DNA of 38,728 nt from a virus: positions 1-38,728 of the IMG/VR virus record IMGVR_UViG_3300031877_000004; one strand, 5' to 3'. The notes under the pieces are model-generated. The model did not search any database, was not told the DNA's origin, and was given only the letters and a program-made list of their open reading frames with translations. Shown here in pieces: positions 1 through 7,060 of this stretch; within the stretch, counting starts at the first letter, position 1, and every line of letters begins with the position of its first letter. A program made the position numbers and the translations under genes.

Positions 1-276
1 ATCTTTCCTTTGGCTGTACATGACATTGCTTAGGCGTCCGTTGGCGTTTGAGTTGTTGAATCTCGGAGCTTTCCCATGTCGGCTCCCTAAATGATTCAAA
101 TTAAAGGTGTTTTAAAGAAGTTGCTGACGCTTTTGCCGTTTTTGGGGTGATTTCTTTAGGCTATAGAAATGATGGGAATTCTTTAGGTTAGCCGAATTTG
201 AAGGGTTCTGAAGGGTTCAGAGAATTCATAGATTGAGTTTAAATAAAGGGCTCCTCTACGTTTTAAACGACGCAAT
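1..276. other. Left-end intergenic region with short direct repeats
   Basis: No convincing plus-strand gene is visible here. Two direct repeats are: TTCTTTAGG(C/T)TA occurs at 152-163 and 179-190, and the 10-mer TGAAGGGTTC is tandemly duplicated at 199-208 and 209-218. They sit just upstream of the TATA-like element of the plus-strand operon, so they could be regulator binding sites or part of an origin. If the molecule is circular, the first 111 bases also carry the start of the minus-strand gene that runs off the right edge. Confidence 0.4.
238..247 (+). promoter_or_regulatory. TATA-box promoter of the left plus-strand operon
   Basis: The string TTTAAATAAA lies about 50 bases before the first start codon of the operon at 296. 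A start of transcription about 26 bases downstream (near 268) would leave a short leader containing the strong GGAGG at 281-285. The motif is seen; its use as a promoter is inferred from archaeal TATA spacing. Confidence 0.45.
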
Positions 277-295
277 TTGGGGAGGAAAACGGGAA

Positions 296-388
296 ATGAG
301 CCGAAGCCGCGATTATATAGGAGAAATACCTGTGGAAATCGCGGAAAGAATGATGAGAGCCCGAAAAAAGCGAGGTCGTCGAAAATGA
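296..388 (+). CDS. 30-residue basic mini-protein, first gene of the left operon
   Basis: This short ORF reads MSRSRDYIGEIPVEIAERMM and then an Arg/Lys-rich tail ending in RGRRK. It has a strong GGAGG (281-285) ten bases before the ATG, and its TGA overlaps the ATG of the next gene in an ATGA junction, the translational coupling seen in much of this genome. No family is recognised. The highly basic C-terminus would suit nucleic-acid binding, but that is only inference. It could also be a leader peptide whose translation opens the next gene. Confidence 0.55.
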   Translation: MSRSRDYIGEIPVEIAERMMRARKKRGRRK

Positions 389-645
389 ACCGAAGATTAA
401 CCTATCAGGATCTCAAAGTCGACCGTGAGAACTTGCAAAGGATTCAGATCGAAGCTGACTTGGAGCTCATGGCGTGCAAACTTAGCCTTTACGTGTATAT
501 GCGAGAGAAATATGGAAGCGATTTCTCCCAATGGATTCAACCGCTAGAGGACATGCTCGAGAACCCCGGCCTCTTACTTTTGCAGCGCCAAGCTGTAAAA
601 TCCACCTTGAAAGACCTAGAAGCCGAGCTACCTAAAAGGAGGTGA
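385..645 (+). CDS. Small helical hypothetical protein (86 aa)
   Basis: The ATG at 385 is chosen over an upstream in-frame TTG at 277 because GAGGT (372-376) stands eight bases before it and the 30-residue gene ends across it. The protein begins MNRRLTYQDLKVDRENLQRI and looks almost wholly alpha-helical, with alternating charged and hydrophobic residues and a C-terminal segment LKDLEAELPKRR. No catalytic motif or membrane segment is visible and the family is not recognised. Its stop overlaps the AAGGAGGTG that serves the following gene, so the two are co-translated. Confidence 0.7.
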   Translation: MNRRLTYQDLKVDRENLQRIQIEADLELMACKLSLYVYMREKYGSDFSQWIQPLEDMLENPGLLLLQRQAVKSTLKDLEAELPKRR

Positions 646-650
646 AAAAT

Positions 651-1262
651 TTGGGAGATATGATAATCGTTTTGGAAGCGGTATTTGACGACAGCGACAT
701 CATGACCGATTACTTCCATAGAGATAGAGGCTTTCAAGAGTGGTATATCTGTGATTTAGAGGGTAAAATGGTTACAGAGGCGAAGCTGCGGAAAGCATGG
801 AAACAACTTCCTGCGTGGCTTAAGGCTTTCAAGTGGAGTTTTAGGAAAGGCGAAAAATACAGCATGAGCGACCATTACTATGGGCAATTGAGGGCTGACG
901 AGGGAACAGGCTTAGAGATCAAGGGTGAGTTTACGTATAGCCATGACGACAAGCCTGTAAGATTTATTTTAACCGTTACACACGTAGAAACCTTCAAAAT
1001 GAATCGCAGCGTGGAAGATCCGATCCCGCAAACCATCCAGGAAATGAAGCAGATAATCGAGGGGAAACAAAGGAAATGGAGAGAAAAGCGAGAACAAACG
1101 AGAGAACACATGAAGAAGGCTTATCCTCGCATCATTCAGGATAGCTACGCCATCATAGACGGTGAAGGCTTCAGAGTTTTAACACAAGAAGACAAAGATG
1201 AGTTGGTTGCTAACTTTAAGGCGAAGATGGAACGGGAAGATAGCGAACGAAAAAGGGATTAA
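651..1262 (+). CDS. Hypothetical protein (203 aa)
   Basis: I choose the TTG at 651 because AAGGAGGTG (636-644) ends six bases before it; the ATG at 660 is an alternative. The first half is mixed alpha/beta and rich in aromatic residues (FHRDRGFQEWYICDLEGK, then WKQLPAWLKAFKWSF), followed by a beta-rich stretch and a long charged helix with many Lys, Arg and Glu around residues 125-150. No known domain is recognised. It lies in one transcription unit with a radical-SAM protein, whose start follows its stop by one base. Confidence 0.7.
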   Translation: MGDMIIVLEAVFDDSDIMTDYFHRDRGFQEWYICDLEGKMVTEAKLRKAWKQLPAWLKAFKWSFRKGEKYSMSDHYYGQLRADEGTGLEIKGEFTYSHDDKPVRFILTVTHVETFKMNRSVEDPIPQTIQEMKQIIEGKQRKWREKREQTREHMKKAYPRIIQDSYAIIDGEGFRVLTQEDKDELVANFKAKMEREDSERKRD

Positions 1263-1263
1263 A

Positions 1264-1899
1264 ATGAATCGCACAAAAATCGAGTGGACAAATTACACGT
1301 GGAATCCCATTGTGGGCTGTAAGCGAGGCTGCCCCTACTGTTATGCACGTAAAATCGCCATGAGGTTTTACGGAAGTTTTGAACCTAGGATGTTTTGGAA
1401 CCGGCTTGATGAGCCTAAAAAAGTTAAGAAGCCTTCCAAGATTTTTGTCTGCAGCATGGGTGAGATGTTCGGCGATTGGATACCTATGGGTTGGACAAAT
1501 CAGATTCTCCACGCTTGCACAGAAGCTCATTGGCACGCTTTCCAAATATTAACGAAGCAACCTCAAAACCTAAAGTTCTTCACGTATCCTCCAAACGTTT
1601 GGCTTGGAATAACAATCGATGGATTAGAGCCTTTACATGTTCAAGCGGAAGATTTAGAATGTCTGCTAGAGACAGGTGCAATGATAAAGTTTGTGAGTTT
1701 TGAACCTTTGCTTGCCAGGGTTAACCTTGATTTAGAAGGCTTAAACTGGATTATCATAGGAGCGCAGACGAACCCGAAAAAGCTTCCTAAAGGGGAATGG
1801 GTCCAAGGACTTATCGATGAAGCGAGAGAACACAACATTCCCATTTTCCTTAAAAACAACTTAGAATGGCCTCAGAAAATTCAGGAGTTTCCACAATGA
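1264..1899 (+). CDS. Gp37/Gp68-type (DUF5131-like) radical-SAM protein
   Basis: The N-terminus, KIEWTNYTWNPIVGC, is the signature of the phage Gp37/Gp68 (DUF5131) family, followed by CKRGCPYCYA, a CxxxCxxC cluster motif of radical-SAM enzymes at about residues 18-25. The rest (FVCSMGEMFGDW, ILTKQPQNL, KFVSFEPLLA, WIIIGAQTNP) follows the usual family blocks. At 211 residues it is somewhat shorter than many members. The family is widespread in tailed viruses and its substrate is unknown; nucleic-acid modification or repair is often suspected. The ATG at 1264 is chosen over an upstream GTG-initiated extension because it follows the preceding stop directly. Its stop overlaps the next ATG. Confidence 0.85.
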   Translation: MNRTKIEWTNYTWNPIVGCKRGCPYCYARKIAMRFYGSFEPRMFWNRLDEPKKVKKPSKIFVCSMGEMFGDWIPMGWTNQILHACTEAHWHAFQILTKQPQNLKFFTYPPNVWLGITIDGLEPLHVQAEDLECLLETGAMIKFVSFEPLLARVNLDLEGLNWIIIGAQTNPKKLPKGEWVQGLIDEAREHNIPIFLKNNLEWPQKIQEFPQ

Positions 1900-2081
1900 G
1901 AAACAAAGGCGAGTTTTGGCCTGATGTTCGAGAGAGGATTTGGGCGAAAGCCGAGGAACTATATATGTGGGACAACCGCCATCTGGGCTGCAATAAGCCG
2001 GAGCGGAATGAGCTCATGGAAGCCGGATACTTCTACCGAGCCAAGTTAATCGTGTTACGAGATTTAAATAGACGGTGTTAA
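1896..2081 (+). CDS. Small hypothetical protein (61 aa)
   Basis: The start at 1896 overlaps the stop of the radical-SAM gene (ATGA), with AGGAG upstream. The protein is charged and helical, with Trp residues near the N-terminus (EFWPDVRERIW) and a basic C-terminus ending LRDLNRRC. No family is recognised. Tight coupling suggests it is made together with the radical-SAM protein, possibly as a partner. Confidence 0.6.
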   Translation: MRNKGEFWPDVRERIWAKAEELYMWDNRHLGCNKPERNELMEAGYFYRAKLIVLRDLNRRC

Positions 2082-2083
2082 AG

Positions 2084-2266
2084 ATGATTGAAAGAAGATT
2101 CAAATTACCCTCTAAAGATTTCGTTCCCTGCGAGGATTGTGGTAAACTTATGAAAGAGCCTAAAGTTTTCTACACGAAAAAGGCGATGTTGTTTCTTTGT
2201 GAGGAATGTCAAGAAGAACGGAGAAAAGAACGGGAAATGAGGCAGGTGAGTCTGCTTGATTTTTAA
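2084..2266 (+). CDS. Zinc-ribbon mini-protein (60 aa)
   Basis: The protein starts MIERRFKLPSKDFVPCEDCG and has two CxxC knuckles, CEDC near residue 16 and CEEC near residue 45, separated by about 25 residues, as in a zinc ribbon. A charged tail (EERRKEREMRQ) follows. The ATG at 2084 is preferred to a GTG at 2075 that overlaps the previous gene. It probably binds nucleic acid or a protein partner. The 3' end overlaps the start of the ASCH-domain gene and contains its AGGTG ribosome site. Confidence 0.65.
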   Translation: MIERRFKLPSKDFVPCEDCGKLMKEPKVFYTKKAMLFLCEECQEERRKEREMRQVSLLDF

Positions 2267-2561
2267 GAAGAAACACATTGAAATGATTCTTGAAGGCAGA
2301 AAGACGGCAACTCGACGCCGAAGTCAATACCGTTACCGCATAGGTGGGATCCAGGGAATTCGAAGTACATGGTATGAAAAAGCTCAACACCATATCAGAA
2401 TCACCCGAAGATACAGACAACGCCTAGGGGACATGACCCAAGAAGACGCTCAAAAAGAGGGCTACCCTACCCTAGAGGAGTTTAAAAAGGTCTGGGAGGA
2501 AATTAACGGTAAGTGGGACCCTGATGAAATAGTTTGGGTATACGAGTTTATCCAGCTTTAG
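2256..2561 (+). CDS. ASCH-domain protein (PUA-like fold)
   Basis: The TTG start at 2256 has AGGTG seven bases upstream. The N-terminal block FKKKHIEMILEGRKTATRR is the characteristic ASCH opening, and the C-terminal half (RLGDMTQEDAQKEGYPTLEE, then VWEEINGKWDPDEIVWVYEF) matches the end of small ASCH proteins. At 101 residues the domain fills the protein. ASCH domains are PUA-like and usually bind RNA or modified nucleosides; one E. coli member is known to hydrolyse N4-acetylcytidine. Whether this one is an enzyme cannot be decided. Its stop overlaps by three bases the stop of the convergent ABC/GNAT gene. Confidence 0.8.
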   Translation: MIFKKKHIEMILEGRKTATRRRSQYRYRIGGIQGIRSTWYEKAQHHIRITRRYRQRLGDMTQEDAQKEGYPTLEEFKKVWEEINGKWDPDEIVWVYEFIQL

Positions 2562-4015
2562 TCATTTTCCGTTCTATTTTTCCAGAATAGGTAAACCTTT
2601 GTTTGTGTTAGGAAGCTGAGGATGCGGAGCATCTTCGCTAATCTCTGGGCATCACTTCTCTCCACGTTTTTGCAAAACTCTTTGTGAGTGTAGTAGGCTT
2701 TGCTGCCTGACAAAATACGCTTTCTGTAAATCCCCGCCGACTTAGAAAGGCCCTTGAGGATTGTTTTCACTTGATTAAGCCCTTGAAGAGCCCGCAGTTC
2801 ATGCATGTTGCATTTTTCCGAGGAGAGAAAAATAGGGTTAAAGCCCAGCTTCCTCAGTTTTTCCACGGTTTCCAAGACCGCTGGGTTAGGCTTGCCTTCC
2901 AGGATCTTCCTCATTCCTGCTTTCTCTGCGAAGGGGTTATACTTCGCCATGACAGCGATCATCTCGACGTAAGGCTTGCCAACCAAAGGCAGGGTCTCCT
3001 TCACCAGCTTGGTGCCGAGGCCTATGGAGCGGTATTTTGGGTGGACCACCACACGAGCGATTGTGGTTAAGTCTCGATTCAACTCTTCGATGCTTAGCTT
3101 TCTGCCAAAGGATTCTTTTCTGCCTTGGCATGCTACGCTTGGATATTTGTAAAGGATGACGCCGCAGAGCTCGTCTCCACGCTTCAAAACGAAAACCTTG
3201 TACACTGCGGCTACCCGGCTGCTGTCTCGGTAATGAAAACCTGAAAGTTTATGATAATCCTCAATAGATCCCTCCGCGACATGCATTCCTTTAGTGAGGG
3301 AGCAGCTTTCGTTGACGTCATTAGCATAGTAGCCAATTTTGATCTCTTTTCCAAACCTTTTGTGAATATGAACTGAAGGCTTGAGGTCCTCGAAGAGATC
3401 TATGTGCGTTGTGGCCGCTATAACAGCCCTCCCCATCTTCCTGGCAAGTTTCTGAACGTTAAACGCCACGATCTTCGCTGTGTCCCGGTCCAGGGTGCTG
3501 CAGAACTCGTCCATAACCCACCACTGGGCGCCACTCTCAATTAATTTCGCGAGGCGATACCGGTATTTCTGGCCGTCACTAAGCTGATCATAGCGACGCA
3601 CAAATAGGAAGGCGTCGTTCAGACCTACTCGAGACAGCAGCTCAAGGCCCTCCTCGACTGTTTTGCCTACAGTGTCGATGAGGGGTTTCGTGGGGTCAAA
3701 TTCCACGTCCGTCATGTCCACGGCTTCCGGTCCCAGATCCTTCTTGAAGGCTTTTAAGAGCACGGATTTGCCGGAGCCGCTGTCTCCGCTGATAAATACG
3801 ATATCCGTGGGAGCGATTTTCAACTCCACGTTGTCGTATATAATCTGCCTTTGATATTGGTCTACACCTAACCCGAAGGCCTCAGCCACCGCTATAGTCC
3901 TAGGCGTGATATCCGTCGCGGTTTCATAACTAATGTTGATGATGAATTTGCCTGTTTCTCTATCATATCTGCGAGCCCAGCGAGTAACTTGAAAGAGCTC
4001 TTTACGCTTAGTCAA
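2558..4015 (-). CDS. ABC-type ATPase fused to a GNAT acyltransferase domain
   Basis: The N-terminal half has all ABC-ATPase motifs: Walker A GDSGSGKS at 77-84, signature LSDGQ at 145-149, Walker B WWVMDEF around 165-171 and an H-loop ATTHID around 201-206. The C-terminal half carries a GNAT core, with RVVVHPKYRSIGLGTKL at about 321-337 for acyl-CoA binding and a YNPFAEKAGM block near 359-368. No membrane segments are present, so this is a soluble ATPase and not a transporter. The GNAT fold is also used by phage Mu Mom, which modifies adenine in DNA, and a role in DNA or RNA modification is my inference. It lies just downstream of the terminase gene on the same strand and converges on the radical-SAM/ASCH operon. 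Confidence 0.85.
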   Translation of the reverse strand: MTKRKELFQVTRWARRYDRETGKFIINISYETATDITPRTIAVAEAFGLGVDQYQRQIIYDNVELKIAPTDIVFISGDSGSGKSVLLKAFKKDLGPEAVDMTDVEFDPTKPLIDTVGKTVEEGLELLSRVGLNDAFLFVRRYDQLSDGQKYRYRLAKLIESGAQWWVMDEFCSTLDRDTAKIVAFNVQKLARKMGRAVIAATTHIDLFEDLKPSVHIHKRFGKEIKIGYYANDVNESCSLTKGMHVAEGSIEDYHKLSGFHYRDSSRVAAVYKVFVLKRGDELCGVILYKYPSVACQGRKESFGRKLSIEELNRDLTTIARVVVHPKYRSIGLGTKLVKETLPLVGKPYVEMIAVMAKYNPFAEKAGMRKILEGKPNPAVLETVEKLRKLGFNPIFLSSEKCNMHELRALQGLNQVKTILKGLSKSAGIYRKRILSGSKAYYTHKEFCKNVERSDAQRLAKMLRILSFLTQTKVYLFWKNRTEND

Positions 4016-4021
4016 CTTGAA

Positions 4022-5473
4022 TCACCCAAACTTAAAGGCTTCAAGTTGACCTTCTCCTTCGCCTTTTACAGCGGCTATGACGGCGAGGGCTATGGCCCAG
4101 AAGCGGTCATCATGGCTTCCCTCTGGATGGCTAAAGGTGTAAACTTCGCTTCCTTTAGTTTGTTCCCACTGGACCACGTTTAGCTCGGCCTGCACTTGTT
4201 GGTCATAGGGGAGCTCGAAGCGGCGGCGTGCGTCCGCTGGCATAAGGCCTTTGTCGGCTTTTCGCGGTGTCATCATAAGCTGCTTCAAGGTTATGGCCAT
4301 GCCGTGTTTCTTGGGCTTGGTGAAGTCTACTCCTTCCAAACCTGGGAAGCCTGCCCTTCCAATTTCTTCATCCATACCTTTAGTGCCAGTGTGGTCATAA
4401 TGAACAGCGAGCACGTATTGCCATCGATCGCAAATAGATTTGATGTAAGCCATTTGGCTAACGTATGGTGTGCCCAGCTTGAAGGATAGGCAGTGGACCA
4501 GACGACAAACGTCTCCATCTAGCTGGATCACAGCAACGGCGCCAGGGTCCCTTTCACGCCCTAGATCCCAGCCAACAAAGAATTTGCCGGTTAGGTTTTC
4601 CTCAAACTTCGCGAACTCTAAGTCTTCGTTTTGACATCGAATGATTAGGCTGGATGGCAAAAATGCGGTCTCGTCATCTATGAAGGCGGATTCCATCTCC
4701 CTTTTCCAACGCCATATTTCCCCCGCGTACTGCTCCCTCATAACCTCAACCTGCGCGGGATCCAAGGGCCCGTTTGGCTTCAGCACATTCTCCCATGTCA
4801 AAAAATATCGTGGTGGATCCCGTTCATGCACGTTTCCGCTGAAAAATTTGAAGCCTTTATCAAAGCACATTTTCCAATATACGCTGTCTTTGTTCCAGGG
4901 CGTGCTCGACACGTTAATGTAAACGGTCCTGGTCAGGGTCATGGGCAACAAAGCGCTGAGCCACAGATCTTTATCCTTGCGGATGAAGTTCATCTCGTCA
5001 ATGCTGATTTTGCGGGGTCCATGACCACGAATCGTGAAGGGCTCAGGGACCTCAGCCAAAATCTTGGAGCCGTTTCTGAATCGAATTATCGTCTGCAGCT
5101 GCTCTAGTATCAGGGCTTGGTAAGTCTCCCGGTCCATTCGCGCTAAATGCTCATGAAGGCCCCCCTCGCCTTGAAAATAAATTTCCTTAATCTGCTGATA
5201 CTTCGGCATTATAACCAAGATTGTGGAGTTAGGAACTGTTGCTGCGAAACGTATGTCGTCTCCGCTCATAACCGTTGTTTTGCCAGCTCTTCTAGGCCAG
5301 CGGATAACTTTCAGGGGCGAGGGATCCTGTAGAAAGTCAGCTTGATAAGGGTAAGGTTCAATACGAAGGACCTCTCTAAAAAATTCAACCGGGTCTTGCG
5401 GAATCGCCCTCTGCCTTTCCGCGTGAAATTTCCCTTTCAGTTCCTTTAGTCTTTGTTTTTGCCTTTGCTTCAC
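4022..5473 (-). CDS. terL: Large terminase subunit
   Basis: This is the genome-packaging motor. The N-terminal ATPase has Walker A WPRRAGKTT at 59-67, Walker B ISIDE at 156-160 and a coupling motif VSSTP near 188-192. The C-terminal RNase H-like nuclease shows GWDLGRERD (Asp303), HYDHTGTKG (Asp360) and a late HDDRFWAIALA block. At 483 residues it has the usual length. The GTG start lies inside the preceding gene with an 89-base overlap; no other start occurs before Walker A. It sits at the distal end of the virion operon, about 19 kb from the portal gene, where most tailed viruses place them side by side. Confidence 0.95.
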   Translation of the reverse strand: MKQRQKQRLKELKGKFHAERQRAIPQDPVEFFREVLRIEPYPYQADFLQDPSPLKVIRWPRRAGKTTVMSGDDIRFAATVPNSTILVIMPKYQQIKEIYFQGEGGLHEHLARMDRETYQALILEQLQTIIRFRNGSKILAEVPEPFTIRGHGPRKISIDEMNFIRKDKDLWLSALLPMTLTRTVYINVSSTPWNKDSVYWKMCFDKGFKFFSGNVHERDPPRYFLTWENVLKPNGPLDPAQVEVMREQYAGEIWRWKREMESAFIDDETAFLPSSLIIRCQNEDLEFAKFEENLTGKFFVGWDLGRERDPGAVAVIQLDGDVCRLVHCLSFKLGTPYVSQMAYIKSICDRWQYVLAVHYDHTGTKGMDEEIGRAGFPGLEGVDFTKPKKHGMAITLKQLMMTPRKADKGLMPADARRRFELPYDQQVQAELNVVQWEQTKGSEVYTFSHPEGSHDDRFWAIALAVIAAVKGEGEGQLEAFKFG

Positions 5474-5798
5474 TCACTAAACGCTCCAACTCGTCCAGTT
5501 GAGCATCTATCTGCCGCTCATCAAAACCTTGAGCGATGCTATTCATAATCTGCGCCGTATAGGCTGCAATGCGGGCCCATATCTGTCTCTGCTTCATAGT
5601 AACCTTAACTGTTTCCCCATTGACGGTTTGCGTCTTAAACTCGCCTTTAGCTAAAGAAGCAGCGAAATTGAAAATCTCTTCAAGGCTTTTCATCCATTTA
5701 GCGCGCATCCTCTGCGTATCAACTTTAACTTTTTCACGAAGCTTGGCGACGCGCCTAAGGATCATCAATTTGTGAGAACTTTTAGGTCGCAAATTCAA
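5385..5798 (-). CDS. Candidate small terminase subunit
   Basis: The protein (137 aa from a TTG start; ATG alternatives exist a few codons in) is almost entirely helical and strongly basic at its N-terminus, with a coiled segment IDAQLDELERLVSEAKAKTK near the end. It lies directly upstream of terL and overlaps it by 89 bases, the usual place for a small terminase subunit. No helix-turn-helix can be asserted by eye, so the assignment rests on position, size and helicity. The C-terminal 29 codons are read in a second frame as the N-terminus of the large subunit. Confidence 0.5.
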   Translation of the reverse strand: MNLRPKSSHKLMILRRVAKLREKVKVDTQRMRAKWMKSLEEIFNFAASLAKGEFKTQTVNGETVKVTMKQRQIWARIAAYTAQIMNSIAQGFDERQIDAQLDELERLVSEAKAKTKTKGTEREISRGKAEGDSARPG

Positions 5799-5804
5799 TA
5801 CCCC

Positions 5805-6062
5805 CTATGTTTTTTGTGATATCAAGATCCCTGTGATAGTTCCTATCAGACCAGTGATCGCAGCGAAGATCTCACTGTTCCAGGTGCGGAGGACAATCAA
5901 GTAAATTGCTTGCAGCAGAGTTAGAGACATCAAGGCAGCAATGGCGAAGCATATACCGTAAACAAGCTTTTGGCTCGGCGTCACCTCCACCTGCATTATC
6001 CTGCCTCTCGGCCCCTTAACCGCCACGGTTCTCGTTAAGGCTCTCTTGATAAGGTTACTCAT
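5805..6062 (-). CDS. Small membrane protein, two transmembrane segments
   Basis: After a basic N-terminus (LIKRALTRTVAVKGPRGR), two hydrophobic segments are visible, about residues 33-57 and 64-82, separated by a short polar turn (RTWNS). The topology and 85-residue length resemble class II holins, but no holin family is recognised. It is the last of a run of small membrane or envelope-related genes between the tail and terminase genes. Its ATG overlaps the stop of the upstream gene. Confidence 0.7.
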   Translation of the reverse strand: MSNLIKRALTRTVAVKGPRGRIMQVEVTPSQKLVYGICFAIAALMSLTLLQAIYLIVLRTWNSEIFAAITGLIGTITGILISQKT

Positions 6063-6426
6063 GGTTGTGCACCCTTCGTTTCACTGTACGAGCTCTCCCA
6101 AGCAGGAAAGACTTTAACAAGGCTTCAGCATCTTTTCTGGTAACTTCGCCTTGTTGGACCACGCTGACAGTTAAAGCCCAGCCGACCGGTATAGCTGTGT
6201 AATCAACATCGTAGACGCCGTTCGTGTACTTGAAGCTGTTTTGGCAGAGAATAATATGTTTGAGTTTCTCGCCGAGGACACCCAGGAATATGCCATAGCT
6301 TTTCACCGGCACGTCAATGGCGCCAGTGCCTCCCATACTACGACCAACACTAGCATCGTACCATTCAACCCTGATTAGATCGCCAAGATTTGTATCTTTC
6401 AACTGGTTAAGAAGCCGCTTACTCAT
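6055..6426 (-). CDS. Hypothetical beta-rich protein (123 aa)
   Basis: The ATG at 6426 is chosen over a GTG at 6474 because it overlaps the stop of the small membrane protein upstream, matching the coupling pattern of the operon. The sequence starts MSKRLLNQLKDTNLGDLIRV, then a mainly beta region with DVPVKSYGIFLGVLG, and ends in a basic segment (RARTVKRRVHNHE). It may be a small barrel or LSm-like fold, but no family is recognised. Confidence 0.6.
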   Translation of the reverse strand: MSKRLLNQLKDTNLGDLIRVEWYDASVGRSMGGTGAIDVPVKSYGIFLGVLGEKLKHIILCQNSFKYTNGVYDVDYTAIPVGWALTVSVVQQGEVTRKDAEALLKSFLLGRARTVKRRVHNHE

Positions 6427-6541
6427 GATTGATTCCCCACTTCTTTTTTTCCTCTTTCGTGTGCAGCCAAGCACTGTGCACAGCCAACCCTAAGACAAAA
6501 CCGCAAACCGCTGCAACAACCACGTTTATAAACTCCATCAT
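6419..6541 (-). CDS. 40-residue single-pass membrane mini-protein
   Basis: This short gene begins ATGATG and encodes MMEFINVVVAAVCGFVLGLA, then a charged tail rich in Lys and Glu. Residues 4-22 form one clear transmembrane helix with small residues. A GGGGGTG stands about nine bases upstream of the start, and the TAA overlaps the start of the next gene by eight bases. Single-pass mini-proteins of this shape occur in holin/spanin-type cassettes, but function is not established. Confidence 0.6.
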   Translation of the reverse strand: MMEFINVVVAAVCGFVLGLAVHSAWLHTKEEKKKWGINHE

Positions 6542-6542
6542 G

Positions 6543-6794
6543 TTATAGGCACCCCCATAGAAGTCCGAGGAACCAGCCGATGAAGATCGCTAAATAACAA
6601 AGAATATAAAATTCACTGAGGGAAAGCATGAAGAGCCATGTCTTCTTCTTAAGTTTCCGATCGATGTAAGGGAAACGCCAAACTTCAATCTGTTCATTGG
6701 GATTCTGCCAAACTAAGGGAGCCACAAAATGATCTAACTGCCACATTCCCAGCAAGAAAAAGAAATTCGCTATGACAAGAACCATTGGATTCAT
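6543..6794 (-). CDS. Membrane protein with N- and C-terminal hydrophobic segments
   Basis: The 83-residue protein has a hydrophobic N-terminal helix (residues 3-20), a polar middle with a basic turn (DRKLKKKTW) and a second long hydrophobic stretch from about 54 to 80, ending WFLGLLWGCL. The two helices suggest a hairpin with the charged loop on one side. Together with its two membrane-protein neighbours it is the best candidate for a lysis or envelope-remodelling group. The ATG overlaps the stop of the upstream regulator gene. Confidence 0.65.
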   Translation of the reverse strand: MNPMVLVIANFFFLLGMWQLDHFVAPLVWQNPNEQIEVWRFPYIDRKLKKKTWLFMLSLSEFYILCYLAIFIGWFLGLLWGCL

Positions 6795-7060
6795 GTTGTG
6801 GTCTCCATTTCGGTTAAAGAAAAATAGACTTTTCGAGGATTTCCACTTTTATGCTTGATTTTTTCGAAGCGTCTCAATTTCTTTACGTAGCCCAGCCTCA
6901 CGAGTTCGTTTAGGTTGCTGGATTCAACAGCCCTAGCTTTCCCGGTTAAGTCACTTATCTCCCAAGCAGATGCGGGAGCATCAACTTTCATCAACGCTAG
7001 TAAAGTCTCCCTCAAATTATCTTGCAGACTCATAAACGGGCAGTTTTCACATTTATCCAC
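6791..7060 (-). CDS. Winged-helix regulator with N-terminal Cys pair
   Basis: After MDKCENCPFM, with a CxxC that may bind zinc, the protein shows a winged-helix pattern: LRETLLALMKVDAPASAWEI, SDLTGKARAVESSNLNELVR as the turn and recognition helix, LGYVKKLRRFE as the wing, and a final beta strand KVYFSLTEME. At 89 residues it is a typical small archaeal DNA-binding regulator. Its location inside the tail-to-terminase part of the late operon is unusual and would let it be made only late. Confidence 0.75.
   Translation of the reverse strand: MDKCENCPFMSLQDNLRETLLALMKVDAPASAWEISDLTGKARAVESSNLNELVRLGYVKKLRRFEKIKHKSGNPRKVYFSLTEMETTT

Noticed and set aside
199-218. CRISPR-like array at the tandem repeats of the left end
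   Set aside because: Only two contiguous 10-base copies without spacers; no array of regularly spaced repeats occurs in the window.
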